A program made the translations under genes and the position numbers. A stretch of DNA of 64,000 nt from Streptomyces sp. Act143 (GTDB taxonomy: Bacteria; Actinomycetota; Actinomycetes; Streptomycetales; Streptomycetaceae), in assembly GCF_003143935.1 (NCBI RefSeq), contig NZ_QFRX01000001.1, positions 4,691,201 to 4,755,200 of the forward strand, in the 5' to 3' direction. Positions 50,447-59,541 of the stretch are shown piece after piece. The first letter of the stretch is position 1. Every line of letters begins with the position of its first letter. The notes below the pieces were generated by a model. That model was not told the DNA's origin and did not search any database. It saw only the letters and a list, made by a program, of their open reading frames with translations.

Positions 50447-51175
50447 CTACCCGGCCAGCTCGACGTTCGAACCCTTCACCGTGACCTCGACACCGTCCTG
50501 CGCGGCCTCGACCTTGTCGAGCCGGATGCCGCCCGGCAGGTCGTCGATCTTCTGCTCGAAGTCGGTTATCGACCGGACCTTGCCCTCCGCGACCTCGACG
50601 ACCAGGTTCGGCAGGTTGTCGGCGTGCACTTTCACGGTGTCGCCGTCGACGGTGACCGTGCTGAGCACCGGGTACGTCGTCGACCGGCCCAGGGCCGTGA
50701 CCTTGACGTTCACCTTGATCTTGCCGTTGCCGCCGTCGGCGAGCCCGACGACCTCGGCGGTCGCCCCGGGGAAGATCTGCGTCGGTTCGGACTCGGCGGC
50801 CTTGAGCAGCTCGTCGTAGGAGATCGACGCGGTACCGCTCGCCGTGGCGGCCGTGGCGGAGCTGTAGTCGCCGGAGAAGGAGACGCCCTTGAAGTTCGCC
50901 TTGATGTCGTCGATCCGGATCTTCTCGCCGGAGGTACCGGCGGCGGCCTCGTAGTCCTTGATCCCGACCTCGGCGTCGTCCAGCTCCCCGGAGACGACCT
51001 GGGTGAGGAAGGGGAAGCCCTTGATCGAGACATCGGGCGTACTGGCGAGGTTCTCGGTGCTCCGGAGCTTGTCCGCCACCTCACCCTCGGCGAAGTGGAC
51101 CGCCACCCGGTCGGCGATGACGAAGAGCCCGCCCAGCACGACAACAACAATCAGCAGTATTCGCAGTGCGCGCAT
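50447..51175 (-). CDS. LmeA/DUF2993 family lipid-binding protein
   Basis: 242 residues. An N-terminal helix (RILLIVVVVLGGLFVIADRVAV) anchors or exports it; the rest is DUF2993 (IKGFPFLTQVVSGELDDAEVGIKDYEA, YDELLKAAES, VEVAEGKVRSITDFEQKIDDLPGGIRLDKVE). Mycobacterial LmeA binds phosphatidylinositides and supports lipomannan maturation. ATG 51175 is used; a GTG 18 nt upstream adds six residues. It is preceded by the 382-residue membrane protein gene on the same strand after 105 bp. Confidence 0.85.
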   Translation of the reverse strand: MRALRILLIVVVVLGGLFVIADRVAVHFAEGEVADKLRSTENLASTPDVSIKGFPFLTQVVSGELDDAEVGIKDYEAAAGTSGEKIRIDDIKANFKGVSFSGDYSSATAATASGTASISYDELLKAAESEPTQIFPGATAEVVGLADGGNGKIKVNVKVTALGRSTTYPVLSTVTVDGDTVKVHADNLPNLVVEVAEGKVRSITDFEQKIDDLPGGIRLDKVEAAQDGVEVTVKGSNVELAG

Positions 51176-51280
51176 TCTTTGGTGTTCCCCCACCTAGGCG
51201 GTCTACGTCGCCTGTCACCGTAACGCCGCGGGCAAGGCCTCCCGGCACATTGTTGATCACCTGTGACAGGCGACCGCCCG

Positions 51281-52429
51281 CTACCCGAGCGCCCGCCCCA
51301 GCACATAGACGGCAGGAGCCGCAGCGGCCAGCGGCAGGGCGACGCCGGCCGTGAAGTGCACGAACCGGGACGGGTAGTCGTAGCTCGCCACCCGGTGCCC
51401 GACCAGCGCGCACACCCCCGCACCGGCCCCGAGCAGCGCGCCCTCCGCGCCCAGCCCGGTCATCCCGCCGACGGCGATGCCCGCCCCCGCGGCGGCGAGC
51501 AGCGAGACGACCACCGACGCGGCCGTGGGCAGCGGCAGCGCCCGGGCCAGTACGGCCACCGCGACCGCGGCCGCGCCGACCGACACCGCGTCCGCCGAGG
51601 CGGCGAGGTGTCCGGCCGCGACGATCGCCAGCGCGGACGAGGCGACGGTCGCCATCAGGCCGTACATCCGCTCGTCGGGGTCGGCGTGCGAGCGCAGTTG
51701 CAGCACCAGGCACAGCAGCACCCACACCCCCAGCGTGCCGAGGATCGCGGCGGGCGAGCGGTCGGCGGCCAGCAGCGCCGCGTCCGCGACCAGCGCGCCG
51801 AGGAACGCCAGCGCGATGCCTTGCCGGGCGGGCCACATGCCGTTCAGCCGGAACCAGCCGGCCGCCGTGACGGCCTGGAGCAGGACGAGCGGGACGAGCA
51901 GGGCGTACGAGCCGACGGCCGCCGCGCCGGAGAGCAGCAGCCCGAGCAGCGCCGTGAGGGCGGCGGGCTGCATACCGGGCTCGATGATCGGCGAACGCCC
52001 TTCGAGCCGGGCCCGCTGGGCGTCGGTGACCCGGGCGTTGCCGCCCAGGGTGGCGGGGCCGTAGTCGGCGGAAGGCGCGGCGACCGGCTCGGGCGCGGGA
52101 GCGGGGAGCGGCTCGCGGTAGGCGGGTTCCTGGTAGGCCGGGGCCTGGTGCGCCGGGTTCTGATACCGCGGCTCTTCGTAGGCCGGCGGCTCATGTCCCT
52201 GCGGCGGCAGATAGGCCGTCTCCGCGGACGCCTGGGCGACCGGCGCGACCGGGGACTGCATCTGCGTCTCCCAGGTCTGCCCCTGCCACTGCTGGGTGTA
52301 CTGCTGGGCGGCGTGCGGGTCCTCGTACGCCTGCTGCCACGACGGGTCGTACCCCTGCGGGTACTGCTGCCCCTCGTACGGCCCGTGCTGCCCGTACGTC
52401 TCGTGCGGCTCATACGGCTGGTTCGTCAT
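51281..52429 (-). CDS. Multi-pass membrane protein with Tyr/Gln-rich N-terminus
   Basis: 382 residues. The first ~125 are disordered and rich in Q, Y, P and E, with repeats such as HQAPAYQEPAYREP. About eight hydrophobic segments follow, Ala/Leu/Val-rich, including AALTALLGLLLSGAAAVGSYALLVPLVLLQAV and TLGVWVLLCLVLQLRS. No transport motif is recognised. It begins 3 bp after the MoaD-like stop and is probably in one operon with it. Confidence 0.75.
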   Translation of the reverse strand: MTNQPYEPHETYGQHGPYEGQQYPQGYDPSWQQAYEDPHAAQQYTQQWQGQTWETQMQSPVAPVAQASAETAYLPPQGHEPPAYEEPRYQNPAHQAPAYQEPAYREPLPAPAPEPVAAPSADYGPATLGGNARVTDAQRARLEGRSPIIEPGMQPAALTALLGLLLSGAAAVGSYALLVPLVLLQAVTAAGWFRLNGMWPARQGIALAFLGALVADAALLAADRSPAAILGTLGVWVLLCLVLQLRSHADPDERMYGLMATVASSALAIVAAGHLAASADAVSVGAAAVAVAVLARALPLPTAASVVVSLLAAAGAGIAVGGMTGLGAEGALLGAGAGVCALVGHRVASYDYPSRFVHFTAGVALPLAAAAPAVYVLGRALG

Positions 52430-52432
52430 CGC

Positions 52433-52687
52433 TCACCCTCCTGCGAACGGCGGGAGCACCTCGACCGTGCCGCCGTCGGCCAGCCGTACCGTCTCATGTC
52501 CGCGGGTGCCCACGGGGTCACCGTCGATGAGGAAAGAGCATCGCTGCAGCACGCGCGTGAGTTCACCGGGGTGTCGCTCGCGCACCGCGTCGAGCGCCTC
52601 GGCGAGGGTGGCGGCGTCGTACGCCTCCTCGGCGACCCCGGCCGCGGCCTTCGCGGCGGCCCAGTAGCGCACCGTGACCTTTGGCAT
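52433..52687 (-). CDS. MoaD/ThiS-type sulfur-carrier protein
   Basis: 84 residues with the ubiquitin-like fold (VTVRYWAAAKAAAGVAEEAYDAATLAEALDAVRERHPGELTRVL) ending in LPPFAGG, whose C-terminal Gly-Gly would be adenylated and thiocarboxylated. It is a small subunit of molybdopterin synthase or a related carrier; no moaE is near. ATG 52687 gives the family length. Position within 5 kb of a rhodanese and a DsrE gene makes sulfur traffic plausible. Confidence 0.85.
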   Translation of the reverse strand: MPKVTVRYWAAAKAAAGVAEEAYDAATLAEALDAVRERHPGELTRVLQRCSFLIDGDPVGTRGHETVRLADGGTVEVLPPFAGG

Positions 52688-52724
52688 CCGGTTCCTCAAT
52701 CGATCGGCTGTGTACACGGTCAGG

Positions 52725-53609
52725 CTAGCCGCCCTGTGCGACGGCCCAGTCCGCGATGCGCCGCAGCAGCTCGTCCGGGGCCGCGTTCTCGGCATGGCCC
52801 ATGCCGTGCTCCACCCAGAGTTCGGCGTGGCCGGGGGCGGCGTCGGCGAGCATGCGGGGGTGGTCGAGGGGGAAGTAGCCGTCGCGGTCGCCGTGGACGA
52901 CGAGGAGCGGGGTCGGCGCGATCCGCGGGACCGCCTCCACCGGGGACAGCGGGACCGGGTCCCACTCCTTGTGGTGGATGCGGGTACGGAATCCGTACCT
53001 CCCCACCAGCCGCCCCGCGGGCCGCGTTACCAGCCAGTGGAGCTTCCGCATAGGTGCCGTGCCCCGGTAGTACCACCGGGCGGGGGCACTCACCGACACC
53101 ACCGCGTCCGTGTGCGCACCCGTGCGCCCGTCGTGCCCCGAGTCGCCGCCCGGCCCCTCCGGCCGGTACAGCGCCGCGTGCCGCAGCACCACGGACCCGC
53201 CCATGGAGAAGCCGACGGTCACCACGCGCGGGTGCCCGAGCGAGCGGGCCCACTCCACCGCGGCGGCCAGATCGAGCACCTCGCGGTCGCCGACCGTGGA
53301 GCGCCCTCCGGAGGCCCCGTGGCCGCGGAAGGAGAACGTGACCACGCCGCCGTACTGCGCGAACACCGCCGCCACCCTCCGAACATGAGGACGGTCGGCG
53401 TCGCCCGTGAAACCGTGCGCGACCACGAACACCGGGTGACGGGACAGTGGCCCGGAGGCGTCGTATACGGAGGCCGGCGGATCGTATACGGAATCGATCG
53501 TCACCCCGTCGGCGGTGTGCAGAAACGTCCGTATAGGTGCGGGTCTGCTCGTCTCAGAGTGCGGACGCGCGGTGGATCGCACCACACGACCTGCCGGATC
53601 AACGCTCAT
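52725..53609 (-). CDS. Alpha/beta hydrolase
   Basis: 294 residues. The oxyanion segment is VVAHGFTGDAD, the nucleophile elbow GFSMGGSVV (Ser), the acid VVHGDRDGYF (Asp) and the catalytic His HGMGHAEN. It hydrolyses an ester or similar bond in an unknown substrate. The ATG at 53609 lies within the region from which glnR is transcribed the other way. Confidence 0.88.
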   Translation of the reverse strand: MSVDPAGRVVRSTARPHSETSRPAPIRTFLHTADGVTIDSVYDPPASVYDASGPLSRHPVFVVAHGFTGDADRPHVRRVAAVFAQYGGVVTFSFRGHGASGGRSTVGDREVLDLAAAVEWARSLGHPRVVTVGFSMGGSVVLRHAALYRPEGPGGDSGHDGRTGAHTDAVVSVSAPARWYYRGTAPMRKLHWLVTRPAGRLVGRYGFRTRIHHKEWDPVPLSPVEAVPRIAPTPLLVVHGDRDGYFPLDHPRMLADAAPGHAELWVEHGMGHAENAAPDELLRRIADWAVAQGG

Positions 53610-53630
53610 GTGGGCTATTCTCCTGGGAAG

Positions 53631-53692
53631 AGGACTCGGGCGACGCAGCCCCCGGGTCCTTTTGTGCTTTCGGAACCCCTGTATACGAAAGC
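53631..53692 (+). other. Two hairpins in the glnR leader
   Basis: Hairpin 1, AGGACTCGGG (53631-53640) with CCCGGGTCCT (53651-53660), one mismatch and loop 10, is followed by TTT, a terminator-like layout. Hairpin 2, GCTTTCG (53666-53672) with CGAAAGC (53686-53692), is perfect. A TATTCT -10-like hexamer lies about 10 bp before hairpin 1. They may attenuate or stabilise glnR RNA. Confidence 0.5.
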
Positions 53693-53727
53693 TACGACCT
53701 CGCCGGGACCGAGGAGGAACCAGCCGT

Positions 53728-54507
53728 ATGAGTTCTCTGCTGCTCCTGACCAACGCCCTCCAGCCGTCGACGGAGGTGCTCCCCGCTCTCGGCCTGCTCC
53801 TGCACAACGTGCGAGTGGCTCCGGCGGAGGGCCCCGCCCTCGTCGACACCCCGGGTGCCGACATCATCCTGATCGACGGACGCCGCGACCTGCCCCAGGT
53901 CCGCAGCCTGTGCCAGCTCCTGCGCTCCACCGGCCCCGGCTGTCCGCTCATCCTCGTCGTCACCGAGGGCGGCCTCGCCGCCGTCACCGCCGACTGGGGC
54001 ATCGACGACGTCCTCCTGGACACCGCGGGACCGGCCGAGGTCGAGGCCCGGCTCCGGCTGGCCATGGGCCGCCAGCAGATCGTCAACGACGACTCCCCCA
54101 TGGAGATCCGCAACGGCGACCTGTCGGTCGACGAGGCGACGTACTCCGCCAAGCTCAAGGGCCGGGTCCTGGACCTGACCTTCAAGGAGTTCGAGCTCCT
54201 CAAGTACCTGGCCCAGCACCCGGGCCGCGTCTTCACGCGCGCGCAGCTGCTCCAGGAGGTCTGGGGCTACGACTACTTCGGTGGCACCCGGACCGTGGAC
54301 GTGCACGTACGACGTCTGCGCGCCAAACTCGGCCCCGAGCACGAGTCGCTGATCGGGACCGTCCGGAACGTCGGTTATCGATTCGTTACGCCGGAGAAGG
54401 GCGAGCGCTCCGCGGACGAGGCCAAGGCCCGCGGCGGCCAGCCAAAGGCGGCGGATGCGGACGAGACGGCCGCCCTGGACGCCGCAGAGGTCAGCGCCGA
54501 CGCATAG
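53728..54507 (+). CDS. glnR: GlnR, global nitrogen-response regulator
   Basis: 259 residues, orphan OmpR-type regulator. The receiver is atypical: it begins SSLLLLTNALQPSTEVLPALGLLL and keeps Asp in ADIILIDGRRDL but lacks the usual acidic pocket and Lys, matching the idea that GlnR works without phosphorylation. The winged helix (LDLTFKEFELLKYLAQHPGRVFTRAQLLQEVWGYDYFGGTRTVDVHVRRLRAKLG) is standard. It controls ammonium, nitrate and glutamine-synthetase genes. No partner kinase is adjacent. The C-terminal ~30 residues are Ala/Glu/Lys-rich. Confidence 0.95.
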   Translation: MSSLLLLTNALQPSTEVLPALGLLLHNVRVAPAEGPALVDTPGADIILIDGRRDLPQVRSLCQLLRSTGPGCPLILVVTEGGLAAVTADWGIDDVLLDTAGPAEVEARLRLAMGRQQIVNDDSPMEIRNGDLSVDEATYSAKLKGRVLDLTFKEFELLKYLAQHPGRVFTRAQLLQEVWGYDYFGGTRTVDVHVRRLRAKLGPEHESLIGTVRNVGYRFVTPEKGERSADEAKARGGQPKAADADETAALDAAEVSADA

Positions 54508-54510
54508 CGC

Positions 54511-54573
54511 CGCTCGGGCGAGCACAGGGACCGCTCGGGCGAGCACAGAGGTCGCTCAGCCGGAGCACAGGGA
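54511..54573 (+). repeat. Three 21-bp tandem units after glnR
   Basis: Units start at 54511, 54532 and 54553. The first two contain the palindrome GCTCGGGCGAGC, the third is altered. They directly follow the glnR stop and could fold into adjacent hairpins acting at the 3' end of the transcript. Confidence 0.6.
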
Positions 54574-54623
54574 AGCCGGCTTACGCCCTGCCCAGAGCGG
54601 GTCCATCCGCGTAGACTCCGCGC

Positions 54624-55646
54624 GTGGCCAAGGTGACTCGAGATGATGTGGCGCGGCTGGCAGGGACGTCCACTGCCGTCGTCAGTTACGTCATCAACAA
54701 CGGACCCCGGCCGGTCGCCCCGGCCACGCGCGAGCGCGTTCTCGCCGCGATCAAGGAGCTGGGGTACCGGCCCGACCGGGTCGCCCAGGCGATGGCGTCC
54801 CGCCGGACGGATCTCATAGGCCTGATCATCCCGGACGCCCGTCAGCCGTTCTTCGGCGAGATGGCGCACGCGGTCGAACAGGCAGCGGCCGAGCGGGGAA
54901 AGATGGTCCTCGTCGGCAACACCGACTACGTCGCCGAGCGCGAGACCCACTATCTGCGGGCCTTCCTCGGGATGCGGGTCTCCGGCCTGATCCTCGTCAG
55001 CCACGCCCTGAACGACCTGGCCGCCGCCGAGATCGAGGCCTGGGACGCGCGCGTGGTGCTGCTGCACGAGCGGCCCGAGGCGATCGACGACGTCGCCGTC
55101 GTCCTGGACGACCTCACCGGCGCGAAGACCGCGGTGGAACACCTGCTGGGGCACGGCCACCCCTACGTCGCCTGCATGGGCGGCACGGCGGACACCCCCG
55201 CCGTCGGCGACCCGGTCTCCGACCACGTCGAGGGCTGGCGGCGCGCGATGGAGGAGGCCGGCCTCCCCACCGAGGGACGGCTCTTCGAGGCGCCGTACAA
55301 CCGCTACGACGCCTACCAGGTGGCGCTGGGGCTGCTGTCGGGCCCGGACCGGCCCCCGGCGATCTTCTGCTCGACCGACGACCAGGCCATCGGCCTGCTG
55401 CGGGCGGCGCGCGAGCTGCGCATCGACGTACCGGGCGAGCTGGCGGTCATCGGCTTCGACGACATCAAGGAAGCCGCGCTCACGGACCCGCCGATGACAA
55501 CGATCGCATCGGACCGGTCGGCGATGGCGCGGGCCGCGGTGGATCTCGTCCTGGACGACGGGCTGCGGGTGGCGGGGTCGCGGCGGGAGCGGCTGAAGGT
55601 GTTCCCGTCGCGGTTGGTCGTACGGCGGTCGTGCGGTTGCGAATGA
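54624..55646 (+). CDS. LacI-family transcriptional regulator
   Basis: 340 residues from GTG. The HTH (VTRDDVARLAGTSTAVVSYVINNG) and hinge helix (RVAQAMASRRTDLIGLIIPD) are followed by a periplasmic-binding-protein-like effector domain with DDQAIGLLRAARELRIDVPGELAVIGFDD. The end RRSCGCE is typical of the type. It senses a sugar or similar ligand; no transport or catabolic gene is adjacent to name it. It stands alone between glnR and the protease gene. Confidence 0.9.
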   Translation: MAKVTRDDVARLAGTSTAVVSYVINNGPRPVAPATRERVLAAIKELGYRPDRVAQAMASRRTDLIGLIIPDARQPFFGEMAHAVEQAAAERGKMVLVGNTDYVAERETHYLRAFLGMRVSGLILVSHALNDLAAAEIEAWDARVVLLHERPEAIDDVAVVLDDLTGAKTAVEHLLGHGHPYVACMGGTADTPAVGDPVSDHVEGWRRAMEEAGLPTEGRLFEAPYNRYDAYQVALGLLSGPDRPPAIFCSTDDQAIGLLRAARELRIDVPGELAVIGFDDIKEAALTDPPMTTIASDRSAMARAAVDLVLDDGLRVAGSRRERLKVFPSRLVVRRSCGCE

Positions 55647-55789
55647 GGCTCTGAGGGGCCTTTATGAGGCTTCCCTGAGAGAGCTCCAACGGGTCCCAGT
55701 ACCGGCTTTATATCGGGCGAACGAGGTTCTGGCGGCGTTCTCAGGGAGCACTCAGGAAGCTCTCATGGTCGGGCGACAAGCTCAGTGTC

Positions 55790-56950
55790 ATGACCGAGAG
55801 CTTCCGCCGCGACGGCGAGTACGACCAGTACGCGAACCCGTATCAGGGCGCCCAGCAGCACGCCTCCTCCCCCGCGAACTCCTCCCCGGTGAACCCGGAG
55901 TGGCCGCCCCCGCCGGCGCAGCCGCCCGCGCCGCAGCCGGTGACGGTCGAGCCCGGGACGACGGTGTGGCCGGCGCAGACCCAGGTCGCCGGCGGCGGTG
56001 ACGGAGACGGCATCGGCGGCGGTACGGCAGTCCTCACGGCGGTCCCGGCGGAACCCGCGGCGCCCGCGCAGCAGAAGCGCGCCCGTGGCCCCTTCGCCCT
56101 CCTCGCGGCCGTCGCGATCGTCGCCGCGGCGATCGGCGGCGGTACGGCCTACGGCATCCAGGAGCTGACCGGCACCGACACGGTCGCCTCCAGCAGCACC
56201 AGCACCAACGTGGTCCCGTCCGCCGACAAGGGCACGGTCTCCGGCGTCGCCAAGGCGGTCAGCCCGAGCATCGTCGAGATCAACGCGACGCTCAGCAACG
56301 GCTCCTCCACCGGCTCCGGCGTGATCATCACCAGCGACGGCGAGATCATCACCAACAACCACGTCATCTCCGGCGCCACCTCGATCAAGGTCTCGACGAG
56401 CGACGGCAAGGAGTACACCGCGAAGGTCGTCGGCACCGACAGCGCCAAGGACCTCGCCCTGATCAAGCTGGAGGGCGCCTCCGGCCTCAAGACCGCCACC
56501 CTCGGCAACTCCGACGGCGTCCAGGTCGGCGACACAGTCGTCGCGATCGGCTCCCCCGAGGGGCTGACCGGCACGGTGACCAGCGGCATCGTCTCCGCCC
56601 TCGACCGTGACGTGACCGTCTCGACGGACGAGAGCCAGGGCCAGCAGCAACAGCAGCAGGGCGGCGGCTGGCCCTTCGAGTTCGGCGGCCGGCAGTTCAA
56701 CGGCGACACCGGTTCGTCGACGACGACCTACAAGGCGCTCCAGACGGACGCCTCGCTGAACCCCGGCAACTCCGGCGGCGCGCTGATCGACATGAACGGC
56801 AACATCATCGGGATCAACTCGGCGATGTACTCGGCGGCGGACTCCTCGTCCTCCTCCAGCGCCGGCAGCGTCGGCCTCGGCTTCGCCATCCCGATCAACA
56901 CCGTCAAGGCCGACCTGGCGAAGCTGCGGGCCGGCGGCACCGACAGCTAG
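55790..56950 (+). CDS. HtrA/DegP-like membrane-anchored serine protease without PDZ domain
   Basis: 386 residues. A disordered Pro/Gln-rich cytosolic N-terminus, one transmembrane helix at about 101-119 (FALLAAVAIVAAAIGGG), then a trypsin-like domain outside with His191 (TNNHV), Asp221 (KDLALI) and Ser328 (NPGNSGG). The chain ends after the protease domain, so the usual PDZ domain is absent. A poly-Gln run (QQQQQQ) is at 285-290. It probably degrades misfolded envelope proteins. The gene pair with a downstream two-component system recalls mycobacterial pepD-mprAB. Confidence 0.9.
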   Translation: MTESFRRDGEYDQYANPYQGAQQHASSPANSSPVNPEWPPPPAQPPAPQPVTVEPGTTVWPAQTQVAGGGDGDGIGGGTAVLTAVPAEPAAPAQQKRARGPFALLAAVAIVAAAIGGGTAYGIQELTGTDTVASSSTSTNVVPSADKGTVSGVAKAVSPSIVEINATLSNGSSTGSGVIITSDGEIITNNHVISGATSIKVSTSDGKEYTAKVVGTDSAKDLALIKLEGASGLKTATLGNSDGVQVGDTVVAIGSPEGLTGTVTSGIVSALDRDVTVSTDESQGQQQQQQGGGWPFEFGGRQFNGDTGSSTTTYKALQTDASLNPGNSGGALIDMNGNIIGINSAMYSAADSSSSSSAGSVGLGFAIPINTVKADLAKLRAGGTDS

Positions 56951-57006
56951 TCCCTGCGGGACCCGGGCCGAGTCCCCGTACGGCCTGAACCGAGAAGGAG
57001 TACGTC

Positions 57007-57177
57007 ATGATCAAGCAGGTTTCCCACCCGGTGGCCGGTACCGACCCGGCCGGGTTCGCCCTGGCCCTCGCGGTGGCGTACGAGCTGCACGCGCCGGCGG
57101 CGCCGGCGGTCCGCGCCCCCGAGATCTCCACGGTGGCCGCCCGCCGCACCGCCCGCCGCCGCAGGGTGCGCGCCTGA
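57007..57177 (+). CDS. 56-residue basic peptide between protease and two-component genes
   Basis: ATG 57007 has AAGGAG 6 nt upstream, 56 nt after the protease stop. The product has a hydrophobic middle (FALALAVAYELHAPAAP) and an Arg-rich end ARRTARRRRVRA. It could be a small cytosolic or membrane-proximal regulator of the stress system. I recognise no family. Confidence 0.6.
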   Translation: MIKQVSHPVAGTDPAGFALALAVAYELHAPAAPAVRAPEISTVAARRTARRRRVRA

Positions 57178-57283
57178 CCCTGCGCCTGACCTCCGAGCTT
57201 GACCCGTCAGCGGCCCGTCGGCCCGGAAACGTGCGAGGCTGAAGGCGCCCCCCGTCCCACCGCACCCTGAGGAACCGCGAGCG

Positions 57284-58024
57284 ATGAGCCCCGCCGATGG
57301 CGACCGTGACCCCCAGCGCATCCTGATCGTCGACGACGAGCCGGCGGTGCGCGAAGCACTCCAGCGCAGCCTCGCGTTCGAGGGGTACGACACGGAGGTC
57401 GCGGTCGACGGCGCGGACGCGCTGGAGAAGGCGACCGCGTACCAGCCCGATCTGGTGGTCCTGGACATCCAGATGCCGCGCATGGACGGTCTGACGGCCG
57501 CGCGGCGGATGCGGGGCGCGGGGACGACGACGCCGATCCTGATGCTGACGGCACGGGACACGGTGGGCGACCGGGTCACGGGGCTGGACGCCGGAGCCGA
57601 CGACTACCTGGTCAAGCCCTTCGAGCTGGACGAGCTGTTCGCACGCGTGCGTGCGCTGCTGCGGCGCAGCTCGTACGCGGCTGCCGCGGCCGGGGCCGGG
57701 GCGGTGCCGGACGACGAGGCGCTGACCTTCGCCGACCTGCGGATGGACCTGGCGACGCGGGAAGTGACGCGAGCCGGGCGGCCGGTGGAACTGACGCGCA
57801 CCGAGTTCACGCTGCTGGAGATGTTCATGGCGCACCCGCGTCAGGTGCTGACCCGGGAGCAGATCCTGAAGGCGGTGTGGGGCTTCGACTTCGAGCCGTC
57901 GTCGAACTCGCTGGACGTGTATGTGATGTACCTGCGCCGCAAGACCGAGGCCGGTGGCGAGCCGCGGCTCGTGCACACCGTGCGGGGCGTGGGGTACGTG
58001 TTGCGACAGGGCGGCGCGGAGTGA
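57284..58024 (+). CDS. OmpR-family response regulator (MprA-like)
   Basis: 246 residues. The receiver has DDEP, phospho-acceptor Asp in LVVLDIQMPRMDGL, and Lys in YLVKPFEL; the winged helix has LTRTEFTLLEMFMAHPRQVLTREQILKAVWGFDFEPSSNSLDVYVMYLRRK. It precedes a histidine-kinase gene with a 4-nt overlap (GTGA) and follows an HtrA-like protease gene, the layout of the envelope-stress system MprAB in mycobacteria. Confidence 0.92.
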   Translation: MSPADGDRDPQRILIVDDEPAVREALQRSLAFEGYDTEVAVDGADALEKATAYQPDLVVLDIQMPRMDGLTAARRMRGAGTTTPILMLTARDTVGDRVTGLDAGADDYLVKPFELDELFARVRALLRRSSYAAAAAGAGAVPDDEALTFADLRMDLATREVTRAGRPVELTRTEFTLLEMFMAHPRQVLTREQILKAVWGFDFEPSSNSLDVYVMYLRRKTEAGGEPRLVHTVRGVGYVLRQGGAE

Positions 58025-59463
58025 GGAAGGTGCTGCGCCGCTTCCAGACGCTGCCGATCCGGGCGCGGTTGTCGTTGCTGGTGGCTGCGGCGGTGGCGTT
58101 CGCGGTGGCGGCGGTTTCGGTCACTTGCTGGTTCATCGTGCAGGGGAAACTGTACGACCAGCTGGACAACGACCTGCAGCGAGGCCGGCCTGCGCAGTTT
58201 CAGCAGGTCGAGTTCGCCCTCAACAACTGCTCGAAGAGCCCGCAGGGCACGACCACCCTCTTCCGCAACAGCTACTCCCAGGTGGTCACGGAGGACGGAA
58301 AGGTCTGTGTCACCGGCGACTCCACGGGCACCGTCAAGATCGCCCAGGCCGACAAGGAAGCGATCAAGAAGGGGGAGCCCAACCGGCTCTACTTCCGCAA
58401 CGGCACTGCCGAGGACGGCACCGCGGTGCGTGTGATGACCCGGTACGTGGGCTCCACTGCTACCGCCACCGGCGAGACCGGCCCCAACGTGGGGCTCGTC
58501 GTGGCCGTACCGCTCAAGGGCACCCAGGACACCCTCAACGAACTCGCCCTCATCCTCCTCCTCGTCTCCGGCATCGGTGTCCTCGGGGCCGGTGCCGCCG
58601 GTCTTGCCGTGGCCCGCGCGGGGCTCCGTCCCGTCGACAAGCTCACCGAGGCCGTCGAACACGTGGCCCGTACCGAGGACTTGAACGTCCGTATCCCCGT
58701 GGAGGACGACGCCGAGGACGAAGTCGCCCGGCTCTCCCGTTCCTTCAACTCGATGACGGCGTCCCTCGCCAACTCCCGTGAGCTCCAGCAGCAGCTCATC
58801 GCCGACGCCGGGCACGAACTCCGCACCCCCCTCACCTCGCTGCGCACCAACATCGAACTCCTCACCCGCAGCGAGGAGACCGGCCGCCCCCTCCCCGAGG
58901 CCGACCGCAAGGCGCTGCTCGCCTCGGTGAAGGCACAGATGACCGAACTGGCCGCGTTGATCGGCGACTTGCAGGAGCTGTCGCGGTCGGAGGGGCAGCG
59001 CGGTGAGCGTGTCCAGGTGGTGTCCCTGGAGGACGCGGTCGAGTCGGCGCTGCGCAGGGCCCGGCTCCGCGGACCCGAGCTGACGATCAACGCCCACCTG
59101 GAGCCCTGGTTCACCCGCGCCGAGCCCGCCGCCCTGGAGCGTGCCGTGGTCAACATCCTCGACAACGCCGTGAAGTTCAGCCCCGACGGCGGCACCATCG
59201 ACGTACGCCTGGACGAGGGTGTCCTCACCGTCCGCGACCACGGCCCCGGCATCCCCGCCGACGAACTCCCCCATGTCTTCGACCGCTTCTGGCGTTCCCC
59301 GAGTGCCCGCGCCCTGCCGGGCTCCGGCCTCGGTCTCTCCATCGTGGCCCGTACCGTCGAGCAGGCCGGCGGCCAGGTGACCCTGGGCCACGCGGACGGC
59401 GGCGGCACGATCGCGACCGTACGGCTGCCCGGGGCGCCGACGCCGCCCCCGGAGACGCCCTGA
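58021..59463 (+). CDS. Sensor histidine kinase (MprB-like)
   Basis: 480 residues from GTG 58021, which overlaps the regulator stop. It has two transmembrane helices (about 17-37 and 175-198) around an outside sensor domain with two Cys (NNCSKSP, KVCVTG), then HAMP, the H-box DAGHELRTPLTSLRTNIELL, N-box NILDNAVKFS, and G-boxes DHGPGIP and GSGLGLSIV. It would phosphorylate the partner regulator. The extracellular domain and protease neighbour point to envelope stress. Confidence 0.92.
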   Translation: MRKVLRRFQTLPIRARLSLLVAAAVAFAVAAVSVTCWFIVQGKLYDQLDNDLQRGRPAQFQQVEFALNNCSKSPQGTTTLFRNSYSQVVTEDGKVCVTGDSTGTVKIAQADKEAIKKGEPNRLYFRNGTAEDGTAVRVMTRYVGSTATATGETGPNVGLVVAVPLKGTQDTLNELALILLLVSGIGVLGAGAAGLAVARAGLRPVDKLTEAVEHVARTEDLNVRIPVEDDAEDEVARLSRSFNSMTASLANSRELQQQLIADAGHELRTPLTSLRTNIELLTRSEETGRPLPEADRKALLASVKAQMTELAALIGDLQELSRSEGQRGERVQVVSLEDAVESALRRARLRGPELTINAHLEPWFTRAEPAALERAVVNILDNAVKFSPDGGTIDVRLDEGVLTVRDHGPGIPADELPHVFDRFWRSPSARALPGSGLGLSIVARTVEQAGGQVTLGHADGGGTIATVRLPGAPTPPPETP

Positions 59464-59541
59464 CCACCCGGCAACCTTTTCCCCCCACGCGGCAACCACG
59501 TTCCGTCCCGCACTCACCCCCACGGAACGGAAGCCGTACGG

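Noticed and set aside
54511..54573. Tandem 21-bp units considered as a CRISPR fragment
   Set aside because: The units abut without spacers and no cas gene is in the window.
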